Shown here: positions 1 to 7,717 of the stretch, one piece after another | Numbering within the stretch: the first letter of the stretch is position 1 | How the letters are laid out: each line of letters starts with the position of its first letter | DNA from: Planctomycetota bacterium | GTDB taxonomy: Bacteria > Planctomycetota > J058 > JAJDCQ01 | Direction: 5' to 3' | Assembly: GCA_029260755.1 (NCBI GenBank) | Contig: JAJDCQ010000065.1 | Coordinates: 118,204 to 182,203 of the forward strand | DNA length: 64,000 nt | Translations under genes and position numbers: made by a program | Notes under the pieces: generated by a model | What the model was told of the DNA's origin: nothing | The model's database searches: none | Seen by the model: the letters and a program-made list of their open reading frames with translations, nothing else

Positions 1-271
1 CCGGGTCGGGCCGCCCGGCCGCGTCGAGCGCCTCGGCGATCGCCGCGGCGAGCGCCGCGATACCCCGATCGGGATGGCCCGGCGGAACGCGCGTGAGGGC
101 GTCATCGAACCTCGCGCCGTCGCCGAGCGACAGCCCCAACGCAACGGCATCGGGGATCGGACCGATCCGCGAGGCGCCGGCGGCGATCGCCTCGGCCAGC
201 GCGCGGGCGCCCGCACCGGCGGGGCTCGTCACGCCCCACCCGGAGATCGCGATCGTCGGCGTCGAGCTCAC
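1..271 (-). CDS. beta-ketoacyl-ACP synthase family protein, N-terminal part (runs off the window)
   Basis: This is the first 90 codons of a gene that continues beyond the left edge. It begins at a GTG that overlaps the TGA of the preceding gene (GTGA, 271-268). The predicted start reads STPTIAISGWGVTSPAGAGA, the N-terminal beta strand and loop typical of thiolase-fold ketoacyl synthases (compare ITG-x-GVVSP in FabF). The catalytic residues lie outside the window, so activity cannot be judged. It is the third ketoacyl-synthase-like gene in a translationally coupled row. This fits a type II fatty-acid or polyketide-like cluster lying mostly to the left. Known of the family: condensation of acyl thioesters with malonyl-ACP. 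The exact role is inferred from neighbours only. Confidence 0.8.
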   Translation of the reverse strand, partial: MSSTPTIAISGWGVTSPAGAGARALAEAIAAGASRIGPIPDAVALGLSLGDGARFDDALTRVPPGHPDRGIAALAAAIAEALDAAGRPDP

Positions 272-1545
272 GCCGGCTCGGGCGCGCCGAGGATCACCGC
301 GACCGCCGAGCCCGCCCCGGTCGTCGCGATGATCGCCGCCGTCGAGATCGCCGCCGCCCGCGGCCGCCCGGGGCAGCGCAGCCCCGCGGTCTCGAGGTCG
401 TCCCCGCCGGGCGTCGCCGGAACGACGCCGTCGGCGAGCGCGCGCGCGGCGACGACCGCGGCCAGCGCCGAGCTCGCCGCGAACGCCTCCCCCGTCGTCA
501 CCTTCGGCCAGGCGACCCAGCCCGGCCGCGCCTCGCCGCCGGAGCCCGGCGCGCCGACCGCTCCGCCGCCGGCCGCTCCGGCCTCGCCGAGCAGGCTCTG
601 GAGCTGCGTCTCGACCGGGCCGACCCGCGCCGCGAGGAACGCCGCGAGCTCGGGGAGCTGCTGCGCCCGTCCCGCCCCCGATCCGACGAGGAGGTCCACG
701 TCGGTCGCCGCGACGCGCGCCTCCGCGAGGGCCGCCTCGAGCGCTCGCTGCGCCGCCTCGCGCGTCCGCGGGTAGCGCGCGCGGGCCGCGCCGAGGATGC
801 GGGCGAGCACCCGCGCCCCCCGCGCCTTCGCCTGGCGCGCCTCCTCGACGAGGAGGACGGCCGCCCCCTCGGCGAACGGCGCCGGGCCGTCCCGACGCCA
901 CCCGTCGCGGTCGGACGCGATCAGGCCCGACTGGAGGAGCGACGCCGCGAGGAGATCCCCGTACTGCTCGACGCCGCCGGCGACGACGGCCGTCGCCGCC
1001 TCGAGGCGAATCCGGTCGCGCGCGGTCACGAGCGTCCCGAGGCCGCTCTCCTCGCCGCCGACGACGGTGAGCGACGCGCCGCGGGCGCCGAGCGCCTTGC
1101 TCACGTGGCCGCTCGCCGCGTTCCAGACGCTCTCGGAGAACAGCAGCCCCGATGCGCCCGCGAGGCCGCGGCGGCGCAGCCCCTCCTGATACTCGAGGTA
1201 GTCCTTGCTGCTGCCGAACGCGGTCGCGAGGACGACGGCCGTCTCGTCGCGGAAGTAGGCGTCCTCGGGGAGGCCCGAGCTGCCGACCGCCTCCTCCGCG
1301 GCGACGACCGCCATCCGGGCGAGCCCGGATGCGCGACGGATGCTGCGCGTCTTCGTGTGGCTCTCGGCGTCGAAGTCCCCCGAGAACGTCGACGCCTGAT
1401 CGGGGACCGGGACGCCGTCGCGCGCCGGCGGGCGGGCGAACGCCCCGGGGCCGCCGAGCGCCGCCCAGAGCTCGTCGGTGCCGACGCCGATCGGCGAGAC
1501 GACGCCCGCGCCGGTGATGACGGCATCTCTACTCGGGAACGACAT
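268..1545 (-). CDS. beta-ketoacyl synthase-like protein, chain-length-factor type (catalytic Cys replaced)
   Basis: A protein of 425 aa with the ketoacyl synthase fold from its start (AVITGAGVVSPIGVGTDELW). At the nucleophilic elbow, where active enzymes have C-A-S-G-L, this one reads GEESGL, so the Cys position is Glu165. Loss of the Cys is typical of chain-length-factor (KS-beta) subunits, which pair with an active KS and shape the product cavity. The gene starts with ATG 17 bp inside the end of the upstream active KS gene and ends in a GTGA overlap with the next KS-like gene, so all three are probably translated together. The likely function is the KS-beta partner of the upstream KS; the product is unknown. 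Codon use looks like that of the neighbours. Confidence 0.85.
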   Translation of the reverse strand: MSFPSRDAVITGAGVVSPIGVGTDELWAALGGPGAFARPPARDGVPVPDQASTFSGDFDAESHTKTRSIRRASGLARMAVVAAEEAVGSSGLPEDAYFRDETAVVLATAFGSSKDYLEYQEGLRRRGLAGASGLLFSESVWNAASGHVSKALGARGASLTVVGGEESGLGTLVTARDRIRLEAATAVVAGGVEQYGDLLAASLLQSGLIASDRDGWRRDGPAPFAEGAAVLLVEEARQAKARGARVLARILGAARARYPRTREAAQRALEAALAEARVAATDVDLLVGSGAGRAQQLPELAAFLAARVGPVETQLQSLLGEAGAAGGGAVGAPGSGGEARPGWVAWPKVTTGEAFAASSALAAVVAARALADGVVPATPGGDDLETAGLRCPGRPRAAAISTAAIIATTGAGSAVAVILGAPEPA

Positions 1546-2785
1546 CGCCGGTCTCCGGAGCGGGCACGGCCGAGAGGACGACGCTCGCGTTGCAGCCGCC
1601 GAACCCGAACGAGTTGCACATCGCGTGACGGACGGTCGCCGCGCGCGCCTCGCCCGGCAGATCGAGGCCGCCCTCGATCTCGGGGTCGAGCTCCCAGCCC
1701 GCTTCGGTGCCGACGCCGACGGTCGGCGCGATCACCTGGTGCCGCAGCACCAGGATCGTCACGACCGCCTCGACGGCGCCGGCCGCGCCGAGGGTGTGGC
1801 CGACCGACGGCTTGCTCGCCCCGAGCGGGATCCGCGCCAGCCGCTCGCCGAAGACCTCGCGCATGGCGCGCCACTCGGCGACGTCGTTCGCCGGCGTCGC
1901 CGTGCCGTGGACGTTCACGTAGTCGATCGCGTCCGGCTCGAGGACGGCGCTCCGGAGCGCCCGACGCATCGCGAGCGCCGCGCCCCGGCCGCCGGGATCG
2001 GGCTGGGTGAGGTGATGCGCGTCGGCGCTCTCGCCGTAGCCCGCGAGCCGCGCGAGCGGGGTCCGCCCCGCCGCCCGATCCTCGCGCTCGAGGAGCAGCG
2101 CCGCGAACCCGTCGCCGAGCTTCATCCCGGCCCGGCCGGCGCCGAAGGGACGCATCGGATCGGCGCTCTGCGCCTTGAGCGCGCCGAACCCGGCGAAGGT
2201 GTGCGGGTCGAGCGCGTCGACCCCGATCACGAGGGCGGCGTCCGCCCGCCCGAGGCGGAGGGCGTCGGCGGCGAGCGCGATCGCGCTCACGCCGGCGGCG
2301 CAGGCGTTGCTCACGAGCTGCGTCTCGCCGCGGATCGCGAACGTGGCGGCGAGGGCGGCCAGGGTCGGCTCGACGTCGTAGCATCGCAACGTCCGGTAGT
2401 CGACATCCGCCGGGTCGCCGTCGACGAAGGCCGGCCAGAAGGCGGGCGCCGACGCGCTCGCGGCGAGCGACGACCCGACGACGAGCACCGTCCGGTCGGG
2501 GTCGGCGACGCGGACGCCGGGCAGCCCGGCGCCGGTCAGCGCCTCGCGCCCCACCTCGACGGCGTGCCCGAGGGCGCGGTCGCGGTTGTCCTCGACCGGC
2601 TCGTCGTCGAGATCGGGCGCCTCCCCGCCGTCCCGGATCGGGTAGTCGGCCGCGTCGATCCGCGTCAGCGGGGCGATCCCCGAGACGCCTTCCCGGAGCG
2701 CGGCCCAGCTCGCCTCGACGCCGCGGCCGAGCGCGGTGGTGAGGCCGATTCCGGTGACGACGATCGAGGTCTCCACGAGGCGCAC
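1529..2785 (-). CDS. beta-ketoacyl-ACP synthase II-like (active KS)
   Basis: About 418 aa, a FabF-like condensing enzyme. The N-terminus (SIVVTGIGLTTALGRG), the nucleophile Cys in SNACAAGVSA, the first catalytic His in VNVHGTATPAND and the second in KPSVGHTLGAAG are all present, so it should be catalytically competent. The reading frame stays open further upstream into the divergent lipoprotein gene, so I trimmed it. The start is a GTG at 2785, just after GGGAGGGGAT; a second in-frame GTG at 2776 is equally possible. It overlaps the following CLF-like gene by 17 bp. With that gene it probably forms a KS/CLF heterodimer that elongates an ACP-bound chain in the cytoplasm. It could also serve primary fatty acid synthesis, but the CLF partner argues for a specialised product. 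Confidence 0.88.
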   Translation of the reverse strand: MRLVETSIVVTGIGLTTALGRGVEASWAALREGVSGIAPLTRIDAADYPIRDGGEAPDLDDEPVEDNRDRALGHAVEVGREALTGAGLPGVRVADPDRTVLVVGSSLAASASAPAFWPAFVDGDPADVDYRTLRCYDVEPTLAALAATFAIRGETQLVSNACAAGVSAIALAADALRLGRADAALVIGVDALDPHTFAGFGALKAQSADPMRPFGAGRAGMKLGDGFAALLLEREDRAAGRTPLARLAGYGESADAHHLTQPDPGGRGAALAMRRALRSAVLEPDAIDYVNVHGTATPANDVAEWRAMREVFGERLARIPLGASKPSVGHTLGAAGAVEAVVTILVLRHQVIAPTVGVGTEAGWELDPEIEGGLDLPGEARAATVRHAMCNSFGFGGCNASVVLSAVPAPETGDVVPE

Positions 2786-2808
2786 ATCCCCTCCCGGCGA
2801 GCCGGGCG

Positions 2809-2836
2809 TTGACGGAAGTCGAAGGCGAACGATAAT
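2809..2836 (+). promoter_or_regulatory. sigma70-type promoter of the LolB-like lipoprotein gene
   Basis: A TTGACG hexamer (2809-2814), a 16-bp spacer and GATAAT (2831-2836) make a near-consensus housekeeping promoter in an otherwise very GC-rich sequence. Transcription would begin near 2843, only a few bases before the ATG at 2847, so the mRNA would be almost leaderless. No Shine-Dalgarno precedes that ATG, which agrees. The hexamers lie between the divergent KS gene and the lipoprotein gene. Confidence 0.6.
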
Positions 2837-2846
2837 TTCCGTACCG

Positions 2847-3644
2847 ATGAGTGTCAAGAACCGCCGGCCCTCGCGCCTCCCGCTCGCCCTCGCATCGCTC
2901 GTCGTGAGCATCGGCGCTGGTGGCTGCGCGACGCCCCCACGGCCGTCGTTCGGCGAGCGGGGCGACCTCGACGATGCCGCCGTCATCGCCGCCCTCCGCG
3001 ACCGGACCGAGCGGCTCTCGGCCGTCTCGGCCCTCCTGACGATCGCCTACGAGGGCGAGACGCGCTCGGGCGTCTTCAGCGCGGTCGCCCGCTGGAGGTC
3101 GCCCCGGCTCCGCCTGACCGCGTTCAAGGACCTGCTCGTCTCGACGAAGGACCTCTTCGACCTCGCCTTCGGAGCGGAGCGCTTCGCCCTCGACGGGACC
3201 GGCTTCGCCGACGACGGCGACGCGTCGGTCCGCGACGAGGGGCCGCTCGCGGCGTTCGCCGAGCGGCAGCCCGAGTTCGCCGGGTTCCTCTGGACGCGCG
3301 AGGCGATGTTTCTCGCCGGCGCGACGGCGGCCGACGCCTCCGGCACGGTCGCCGGCGACGCCGACGGCCACGGACGGGTCGCCACCCGTCTCCCGAACGG
3401 CCTCCCCGTCACCTGGACGCTCGCCCCGGCCACCCTCGAGGTGCTCGCCGGCGAGATCGAGGCGCCCGACGGCCGGACGATCGTCATCCGCTACGCGGAG
3501 TACGCCGCGACCGCGTCAGGCGAGCCGGTCCCCCACCGGATCCTCTGGGCCGACGAGCGGGCGGGGACGACCCTCGAGGTGCTCATCGAGGAGCTCGACG
3601 TGGCGCCGGTCTTCGAGGACGGCGACCTCGAGCTGCCCGAGTAG
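2847..3644 (+). CDS. LolB-like / DUF3261-like outer-membrane lipoprotein
   Basis: A protein of 265 aa with a basic N-terminus, a hydrophobic stretch and a lipobox ending in GAGGC followed by A-T, so it is probably a lipoprotein exported by Sec and acylated at Cys26. The mature part has the repeated beta-strand pattern of LolA/LolB-type lipid-binding folds: a segment on ARWRSPRLRLTAF, then FDLAFGAERFALDGTG, and later strands ending in VLIEELDVAP. I chose ATG 2847 because it gives the signal sequence and lies right behind a strong promoter; an upstream in-frame ATG would overlap the divergent gene. LolB-like and DUF3261 lipoproteins accompany ketoacyl synthase sets in aryl-polyene-type clusters. 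Here that is an inference from position, and the exact family is uncertain. Confidence 0.78.
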   Translation: MSVKNRRPSRLPLALASLVVSIGAGGCATPPRPSFGERGDLDDAAVIAALRDRTERLSAVSALLTIAYEGETRSGVFSAVARWRSPRLRLTAFKDLLVSTKDLFDLAFGAERFALDGTGFADDGDASVRDEGPLAAFAERQPEFAGFLWTREAMFLAGATAADASGTVAGDADGHGRVATRLPNGLPVTWTLAPATLEVLAGEIEAPDGRTIVIRYAEYAATASGEPVPHRILWADERAGTTLEVLIEELDVAPVFEDGDLELPE

Positions 3645-3899
3645 CTCCCCGACTGCAACGCCCTTGCTTCGCAGCGGCCGCCCGGCACCGTTCCGTTGCG
3701 CTCGACCGCTCGCGGGCCCCATGCGGCCGCCGAAGGGAGCGCGACTCCAACCCCCGACCATGAAAGTACCTCGTCGTCGCTCGTGCCGGGGCGTGGCGCG
3801 CCGCGGCGCGATGGACTCGCCATTTGCGAAACCTCGACGCAGCCAACGAACACGCGGCCGAGCCTCCGGGGGGGATGGCGACGCCGCCGAGGAGCTCGC

Positions 3900-6854
3900 A
3901 TGCGCGTCGCACCGTCGAGGGGGATCTCCCTGTCCATCGGCCTCGGTCTACTCGCCCTCACCGCCACGGCGTGCGGCGGCGGCGGCGGAGGAGGGTCGGG
4001 TCGAGCGCTCGGCGCCGCCGCGGGAGGCGCCCGGACGAGCCCGCCGGGCGCCGCTTCGAGCGCGCCACGGGTTCTGCCGCAGGCGCGCGCCCGACACACC
4101 GCGACCGTCCTCGCGAGCGGCGAGCTGCTCATCGCCGGCGGCGTCGATGCCGCCGGCGGGCCGCTCGCGACGACGGTCGTCATCGACGGCAACGGCGCGC
4201 TCCGCGCCGGGCCGAGCCTCTCCTCGCCGCGCGTCGGCCACAGCGCGACGCTGCTGGCGAGCGGCGCCGTCCTCATCGCCGGCGGCACGGCCGACGCGGC
4301 CGGCCAGCAGGTGCTCGACGCGACCGACGTCATCACCGTGAACCCGACGGCCGGCGGCGTCACCCTGCCGGGGCCGACCCTCGGCCAGCGTCGGAGCGAG
4401 CACGTCGCGGCGGCCGTCGCGACCGCGAGCGGCGGCGAGCTCGTCTTCATCGGCGCCGGGTGGAACGTCGACGCCAACGGTCAGCCCCGGTTCGTCCTCG
4501 GCGGCGAGCTGCTGAACGTCGACGCCGGATCGAGCGCGCCGCTCGGCGCGACCCTCGCGGAGCGCGTCGCCGGCGCGGCCGTCGTCCTCCCCAACGACCA
4601 GATCCTGATCGTCGGCGGCGACGGCGCGACCGGCCCGACATCGGCGGCGGAGCTCGTCGATGTCGTCGCCGGGACGGCGACTCCCGTGGCCGGGATCGCC
4701 GCGCGGAGCGGCGCCGCCGTGGTCGGCCGGGGCGACGAGGTGCTCGTCGCTGGCGGCGAGTCGGCCGCGGGCATCGACGCCTCGACCGAGATCTTCGACG
4801 CGCCGACCTCGACGTTCTTCCAGGGCGTGACCCTCGCCCGGGCGCGGCGTGACGCGACCGCGACGATCGTCGGCACCCGGATCGCGATCGTCGGTGGTTG
4901 GGACGGACGCGGACCGGTCGGCGAGACCGAGGTGCTCGACGGCGACCCGATCAGCGTGGCCGTCCTCGGCGCCGGTCCCGCCCTCAAGACGCCGCGCTTC
5001 GGCCACACCGCGACCGCGCTCCCGAGCGGCGACATTGTCGTGGCCGGCGGCTTCGACGCGGCGGGCGCCGTCCTCGACTCGATCGAGGTGTTGACGCTGG
5101 CCCCGAGCGCCCGACCGAGCACGCCGGCGCCCTCGAGCGCGGCGGGCGGCACGCCCGCGCCGATCCCGGGCGCGAGCACGCCGAGCATCCCCAACCCGGG
5201 GAGCGGCCTCGCGTCGGCGCCGACGCCGACGCCGGCGACCCCGCCGGCGACGCCGTCGCCCGCTGGACCCGCGAGCACCCCGACGGCGACCGCTCCGACG
5301 GCGCCGACTCCGAGCAGCTCGGCTCCGACTCCGACGCCGACCGGCTCGACGCCGAGCTCGAGCGGCGGCGCCGCGAGCTCCAACCCCCTCGCCGGTATCC
5401 TCGCGGGGCTTCGCGGAGGGAGCGGCGGCGGCGGAAGCAGCGCCGGAAGCAACCCGCTCGCCGGTCTCGCGGGCGGCCTCGGCGGAGCCGGCACGGCGGG
5501 CGGGGGCAACCCCCTCGCGTCGATCCTCGCCGCGCTCGGCGGCTCCGGCGGAAACCCGTTCACCGCGGTGCTGAACGCGCTCCTCGGCGGGGGCGGCGGC
5601 AGCAACCCGCTCGCCGCGCTCCTCGGCGGCGCAGCGTCGCCCGGCGGCGCGGGCGGCAACCCGCTCGCCGGCCTCCTCGCGGGCCTCGGCGGCTCCGGCA
5701 GCGGCAGCGGCGGCGGAAGCGGAAGCGCCGCGGGCAGCGGAGGGGGCAGCAACCCGCTCTCCAGTCTCATCGCCGCGCTCACGAGCGGAGGCGCCAACCC
5801 GCTCCCGGCCGGCCTCGGCGGCGCTCTCGGAGGCAGCAGCAGCGGCTCCGGCGGCAACCCGCTCTCGGGCATCCTCGGCGGCGCCGCGGGCGGCGGCTCC
5901 ACCGGCAGCAACCCGCTCTCGGGTCTCCTCGGCGGCGCCGGGTCGCCGACCGGCTCGACGGGATCGACCGGCTCCTCGAGCGCTCCGGGCGGAGGCACCA
6001 CGCCGACCGGAGGCACCGGAGGCGGAAGCGCCCCGGCCGGAAGCGCCCCCGGCGGCGGCACGATCACGAGCCACAACCCGGCCGGGCCCGCCCTGCCGCT
6101 CCTCGATGACGTGCAGCTCTACATCAACCTCGGCGCCTCGGTCGCCGCCGGAGCGAACGCCCCGTCCGGGCAGGGCTACCACGCCCTCGTGTTCCGCAAC
6201 CACGCGAGCCGTCCGAGCTACACGGGCGAGAGCATCGTCGATCGCTGGCCGTCCGCCCGCCTGATCCAGCAGGGCAACGGCGGCGCCGAGAGCACCGAGG
6301 TCGTGAACGACGCCCTCGGCGCGCTCGGCGGGTGGCCGAGCACCACCTCGGGCGGCGACGTGGTCGTCACCGTGTCGATGGGCGGCAACGACTTCAACAA
6401 CGACATCTCCACGATGCTCCTCGCCAGCGCCGCGCAGGCGAAGGCGAACACCCTCGTCGCCAACTACGAGCGGCTCATCGATGCCCTCCGTCAGAAGTAC
6501 GAGGACCAGACCCAGGGCAAGAACCTCGTCGTGATCGGCTTCACCATCCACGACCCGACCGACGGGACCGGGACGATCCCGCCGTCGTTCACGAGCGGGT
6601 TCTGCGGCACCATCAACCGCGCCGCGGCCGCCGGGCCGACCGCGATCAGCAACCTCGACCTCTTCAACGACGCGATCCGCGACGTCCTCCAGCGGAAGAC
6701 GAGCTACGTCGCCGACAACAACCAGTTCCTGCGCGGCCACGGCATGTCGAGCGCCGACCGGTGGTACAGCAACGACTGCGCCCACCCCAACACCGAAGGC
6801 CACCACCAGATCCGCCGCAACGTCTGGCGGGTCATCACCGGCCAGATGTTCTGA
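3900..6854 (+). CDS. kelch-repeat lipoprotein with C-terminal SGNH/GDSL hydrolase domain
   Basis: A protein of 984 aa, started at ATG 3900 because GAGGAG lies six bases upstream and a lipobox follows (LTATAC, then a Gly run). Residues about 50-400 hold seven kelch-type repeats with the pattern R-x-x-HTAT...ILIAGG...EVLD, enough for one beta-propeller. Residues about 405-490 are a Pro/Ser/Thr linker, and about 495-690 carry the NPL repeats listed separately. Residues about 735-984 form an SGNH-type hydrolase: the nucleophile block reads NLGASVAAG (Ala in place of the usual Asp of GDS), block III is MGGNDFNND, and the catalytic Asp-His block is DCAHPNTEGH. The product is probably anchored at the outer membrane and acts on ester-linked polysaccharide or lipid substrates. 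The substrate is unknown. Confidence 0.85.
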   Translation: MRVAPSRGISLSIGLGLLALTATACGGGGGGGSGRALGAAAGGARTSPPGAASSAPRVLPQARARHTATVLASGELLIAGGVDAAGGPLATTVVIDGNGALRAGPSLSSPRVGHSATLLASGAVLIAGGTADAAGQQVLDATDVITVNPTAGGVTLPGPTLGQRRSEHVAAAVATASGGELVFIGAGWNVDANGQPRFVLGGELLNVDAGSSAPLGATLAERVAGAAVVLPNDQILIVGGDGATGPTSAAELVDVVAGTATPVAGIAARSGAAVVGRGDEVLVAGGESAAGIDASTEIFDAPTSTFFQGVTLARARRDATATIVGTRIAIVGGWDGRGPVGETEVLDGDPISVAVLGAGPALKTPRFGHTATALPSGDIVVAGGFDAAGAVLDSIEVLTLAPSARPSTPAPSSAAGGTPAPIPGASTPSIPNPGSGLASAPTPTPATPPATPSPAGPASTPTATAPTAPTPSSSAPTPTPTGSTPSSSGGAASSNPLAGILAGLRGGSGGGGSSAGSNPLAGLAGGLGGAGTAGGGNPLASILAALGGSGGNPFTAVLNALLGGGGGSNPLAALLGGAASPGGAGGNPLAGLLAGLGGSGSGSGGGSGSAAGSGGGSNPLSSLIAALTSGGANPLPAGLGGALGGSSSGSGGNPLSGILGGAAGGGSTGSNPLSGLLGGAGSPTGSTGSTGSSSAPGGGTTPTGGTGGGSAPAGSAPGGGTITSHNPAGPALPLLDDVQLYINLGASVAAGANAPSGQGYHALVFRNHASRPSYTGESIVDRWPSARLIQQGNGGAESTEVVNDALGALGGWPSTTSGGDVVVTVSMGGNDFNNDISTMLLASAAQAKANTLVANYERLIDALRQKYEDQTQGKNLVVIGFTIHDPTDGTGTIPPSFTSGFCGTINRAAAAGPTAISNLDLFNDAIRDVLQRKTSYVADNNQFLRGHGMSSADRWYSNDCAHPNTEGHHQIRRNVWRVITGQMF
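5383..5945 (+). repeat. tandem NPL(A/S)-x-(I/L)L-x-x-LGG peptide repeats in the kelch/SGNH lipoprotein
   Basis: About ten imperfect copies of an Asn-Pro-Leu motif followed by a short hydrophobic segment and LGG, separated by Gly/Ser-rich spacers of varying length. At the DNA level each starts with AACCC-(G/C)-CTC and the spacers differ in size, so the array probably grew by slippage or unequal exchange. It lies between the kelch propeller and the hydrolase domain. I do not recognise it as a named repeat. Confidence 0.75.
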
Positions 6855-6915
6855 TCCGACCCGAAGTTGCCCCCTCTCTCTCTTCCCTGGGGAGCCGCGC
6901 CTCCCCGCCCGTTTC

Positions 6916-6960
6916 CGAGCCCCGCGGCCGACCGCTCTCACCGGTCGATCGCGGGGCTCG
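6916..6960. terminator. strong hairpin downstream of the kelch/SGNH gene
   Basis: Perfect 11-bp arms CGAGCCCCGCG (6916-6926) and CGCGGGGCTCG (6950-6960), with a second inner pairing CGACCG/CGGTCG and a loop of about seven bases. It sits some 60 bp after the stop codon at 6854. There is no T-run after it, so it may act as a Rho-assisted or RNA-stabilising 3' hairpin rather than a classical intrinsic terminator. Confidence 0.55.
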
Positions 6961-7056
6961 CCCCATCCCGGACGAGCCGCCATCCTGATTCTCGGTATCC
7001 GAACGGCCGCCCCGCGCGACTCACCCTCGAGCCGGCCGGACCGGCGGAGGGCAGCG

Positions 7057-7542
7057 ATGACCGACCCGACACCTCGAACGATCGACCCGACCGCCCGGCG
7101 GCGCGTCCGCCTCGGCCTGACGGCGCTCGCCATCACCGCGAGCGCGACCGCGCTCATCGCGGCGATCGGGCTCACGTCCCTGTGGTCGGGCCGCGTGGCC
7201 GCGTGGCGGTCCGGCCTCGGCCACACCGCCTCGCGCGTCCAGCTCTGGAGCGAGCACCCCGACGACGGCTGGGTCCGGAGCCACGCCCGGATCGAGCGGC
7301 GCCGCTTCGACGAGGTCGTCCACGTCGTCGAGCGGGCGACCGAGCTCGGCGAGCTCCGGGTCGAGGTGCGGGGCCTCCTCCGCGACGGGGCGTGGACGAT
7401 CACGAGCGCCGAGACGCGCTGGCGGCAGCCCGACGAGGACGCCTGGCATCACGCCGACGTGACCGAGACGCTTCGCGACCTCGGCGCCGACGAGCGGCTC
7501 GTCGTTCCGGCCCTCCGCACCGACCGGATGGTCTTCGGCTGA
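7057..7542 (+). CDS. small single-pass membrane protein of unknown function
   Basis: A protein of 161 aa preceded by GGAGG with good spacing to the ATG. The N-terminus is cytosolic and basic, followed by one hydrophobic helix at about residues 23-46 (LALITASATALIAAIGLT-like composition), then a soluble, charged domain of about 115 aa on the far side of the membrane. That domain is rich in Trp and Arg and is predicted to be mostly strands (SRVQLWSEHPDDGW, GAWTITSAETRW). I recognise no family. It stands between a hairpin terminator and the convergent kinase gene, so it is probably its own transcript. The ribosome site and codon pattern support a real gene. Confidence 0.62.
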   Translation: MTDPTPRTIDPTARRRVRLGLTALAITASATALIAAIGLTSLWSGRVAAWRSGLGHTASRVQLWSEHPDDGWVRSHARIERRRFDEVVHVVERATELGELRVEVRGLLRDGAWTITSAETRWRQPDEDAWHHADVTETLRDLGADERLVVPALRTDRMVFG

Positions 7543-7717
7543 AGGAGCTTCAACCCTCGGAGCGTGACTCCGAGCCGCGATGCGAGCCTGTGGCAGCTCC
7601 TGACCGGCGTCATCACGACGAAGCCGGGCGAGATGCTCCCGCCCGGGCGAACGGTCGCGGCCGCCGCCCTCCCGTGGAAGCTCTCAGCACCGTTCCCCGC
7701 GCCGACGGCCGCGAGCG

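Noticed and set aside
3645..3899. Possible cyclic-di-GMP (GEMM) riboswitch in front of the kelch/SGNH gene, because of GCGAAACC and ACGCAGCC words.
   Set aside because: The words are only loosely like the GGCAAACC and CGCAAAGCC elements, their spacing is wrong, and no closing stem is visible. I see only the ribosome site and some GC-rich palindromes (two GCGGCCGC sites).
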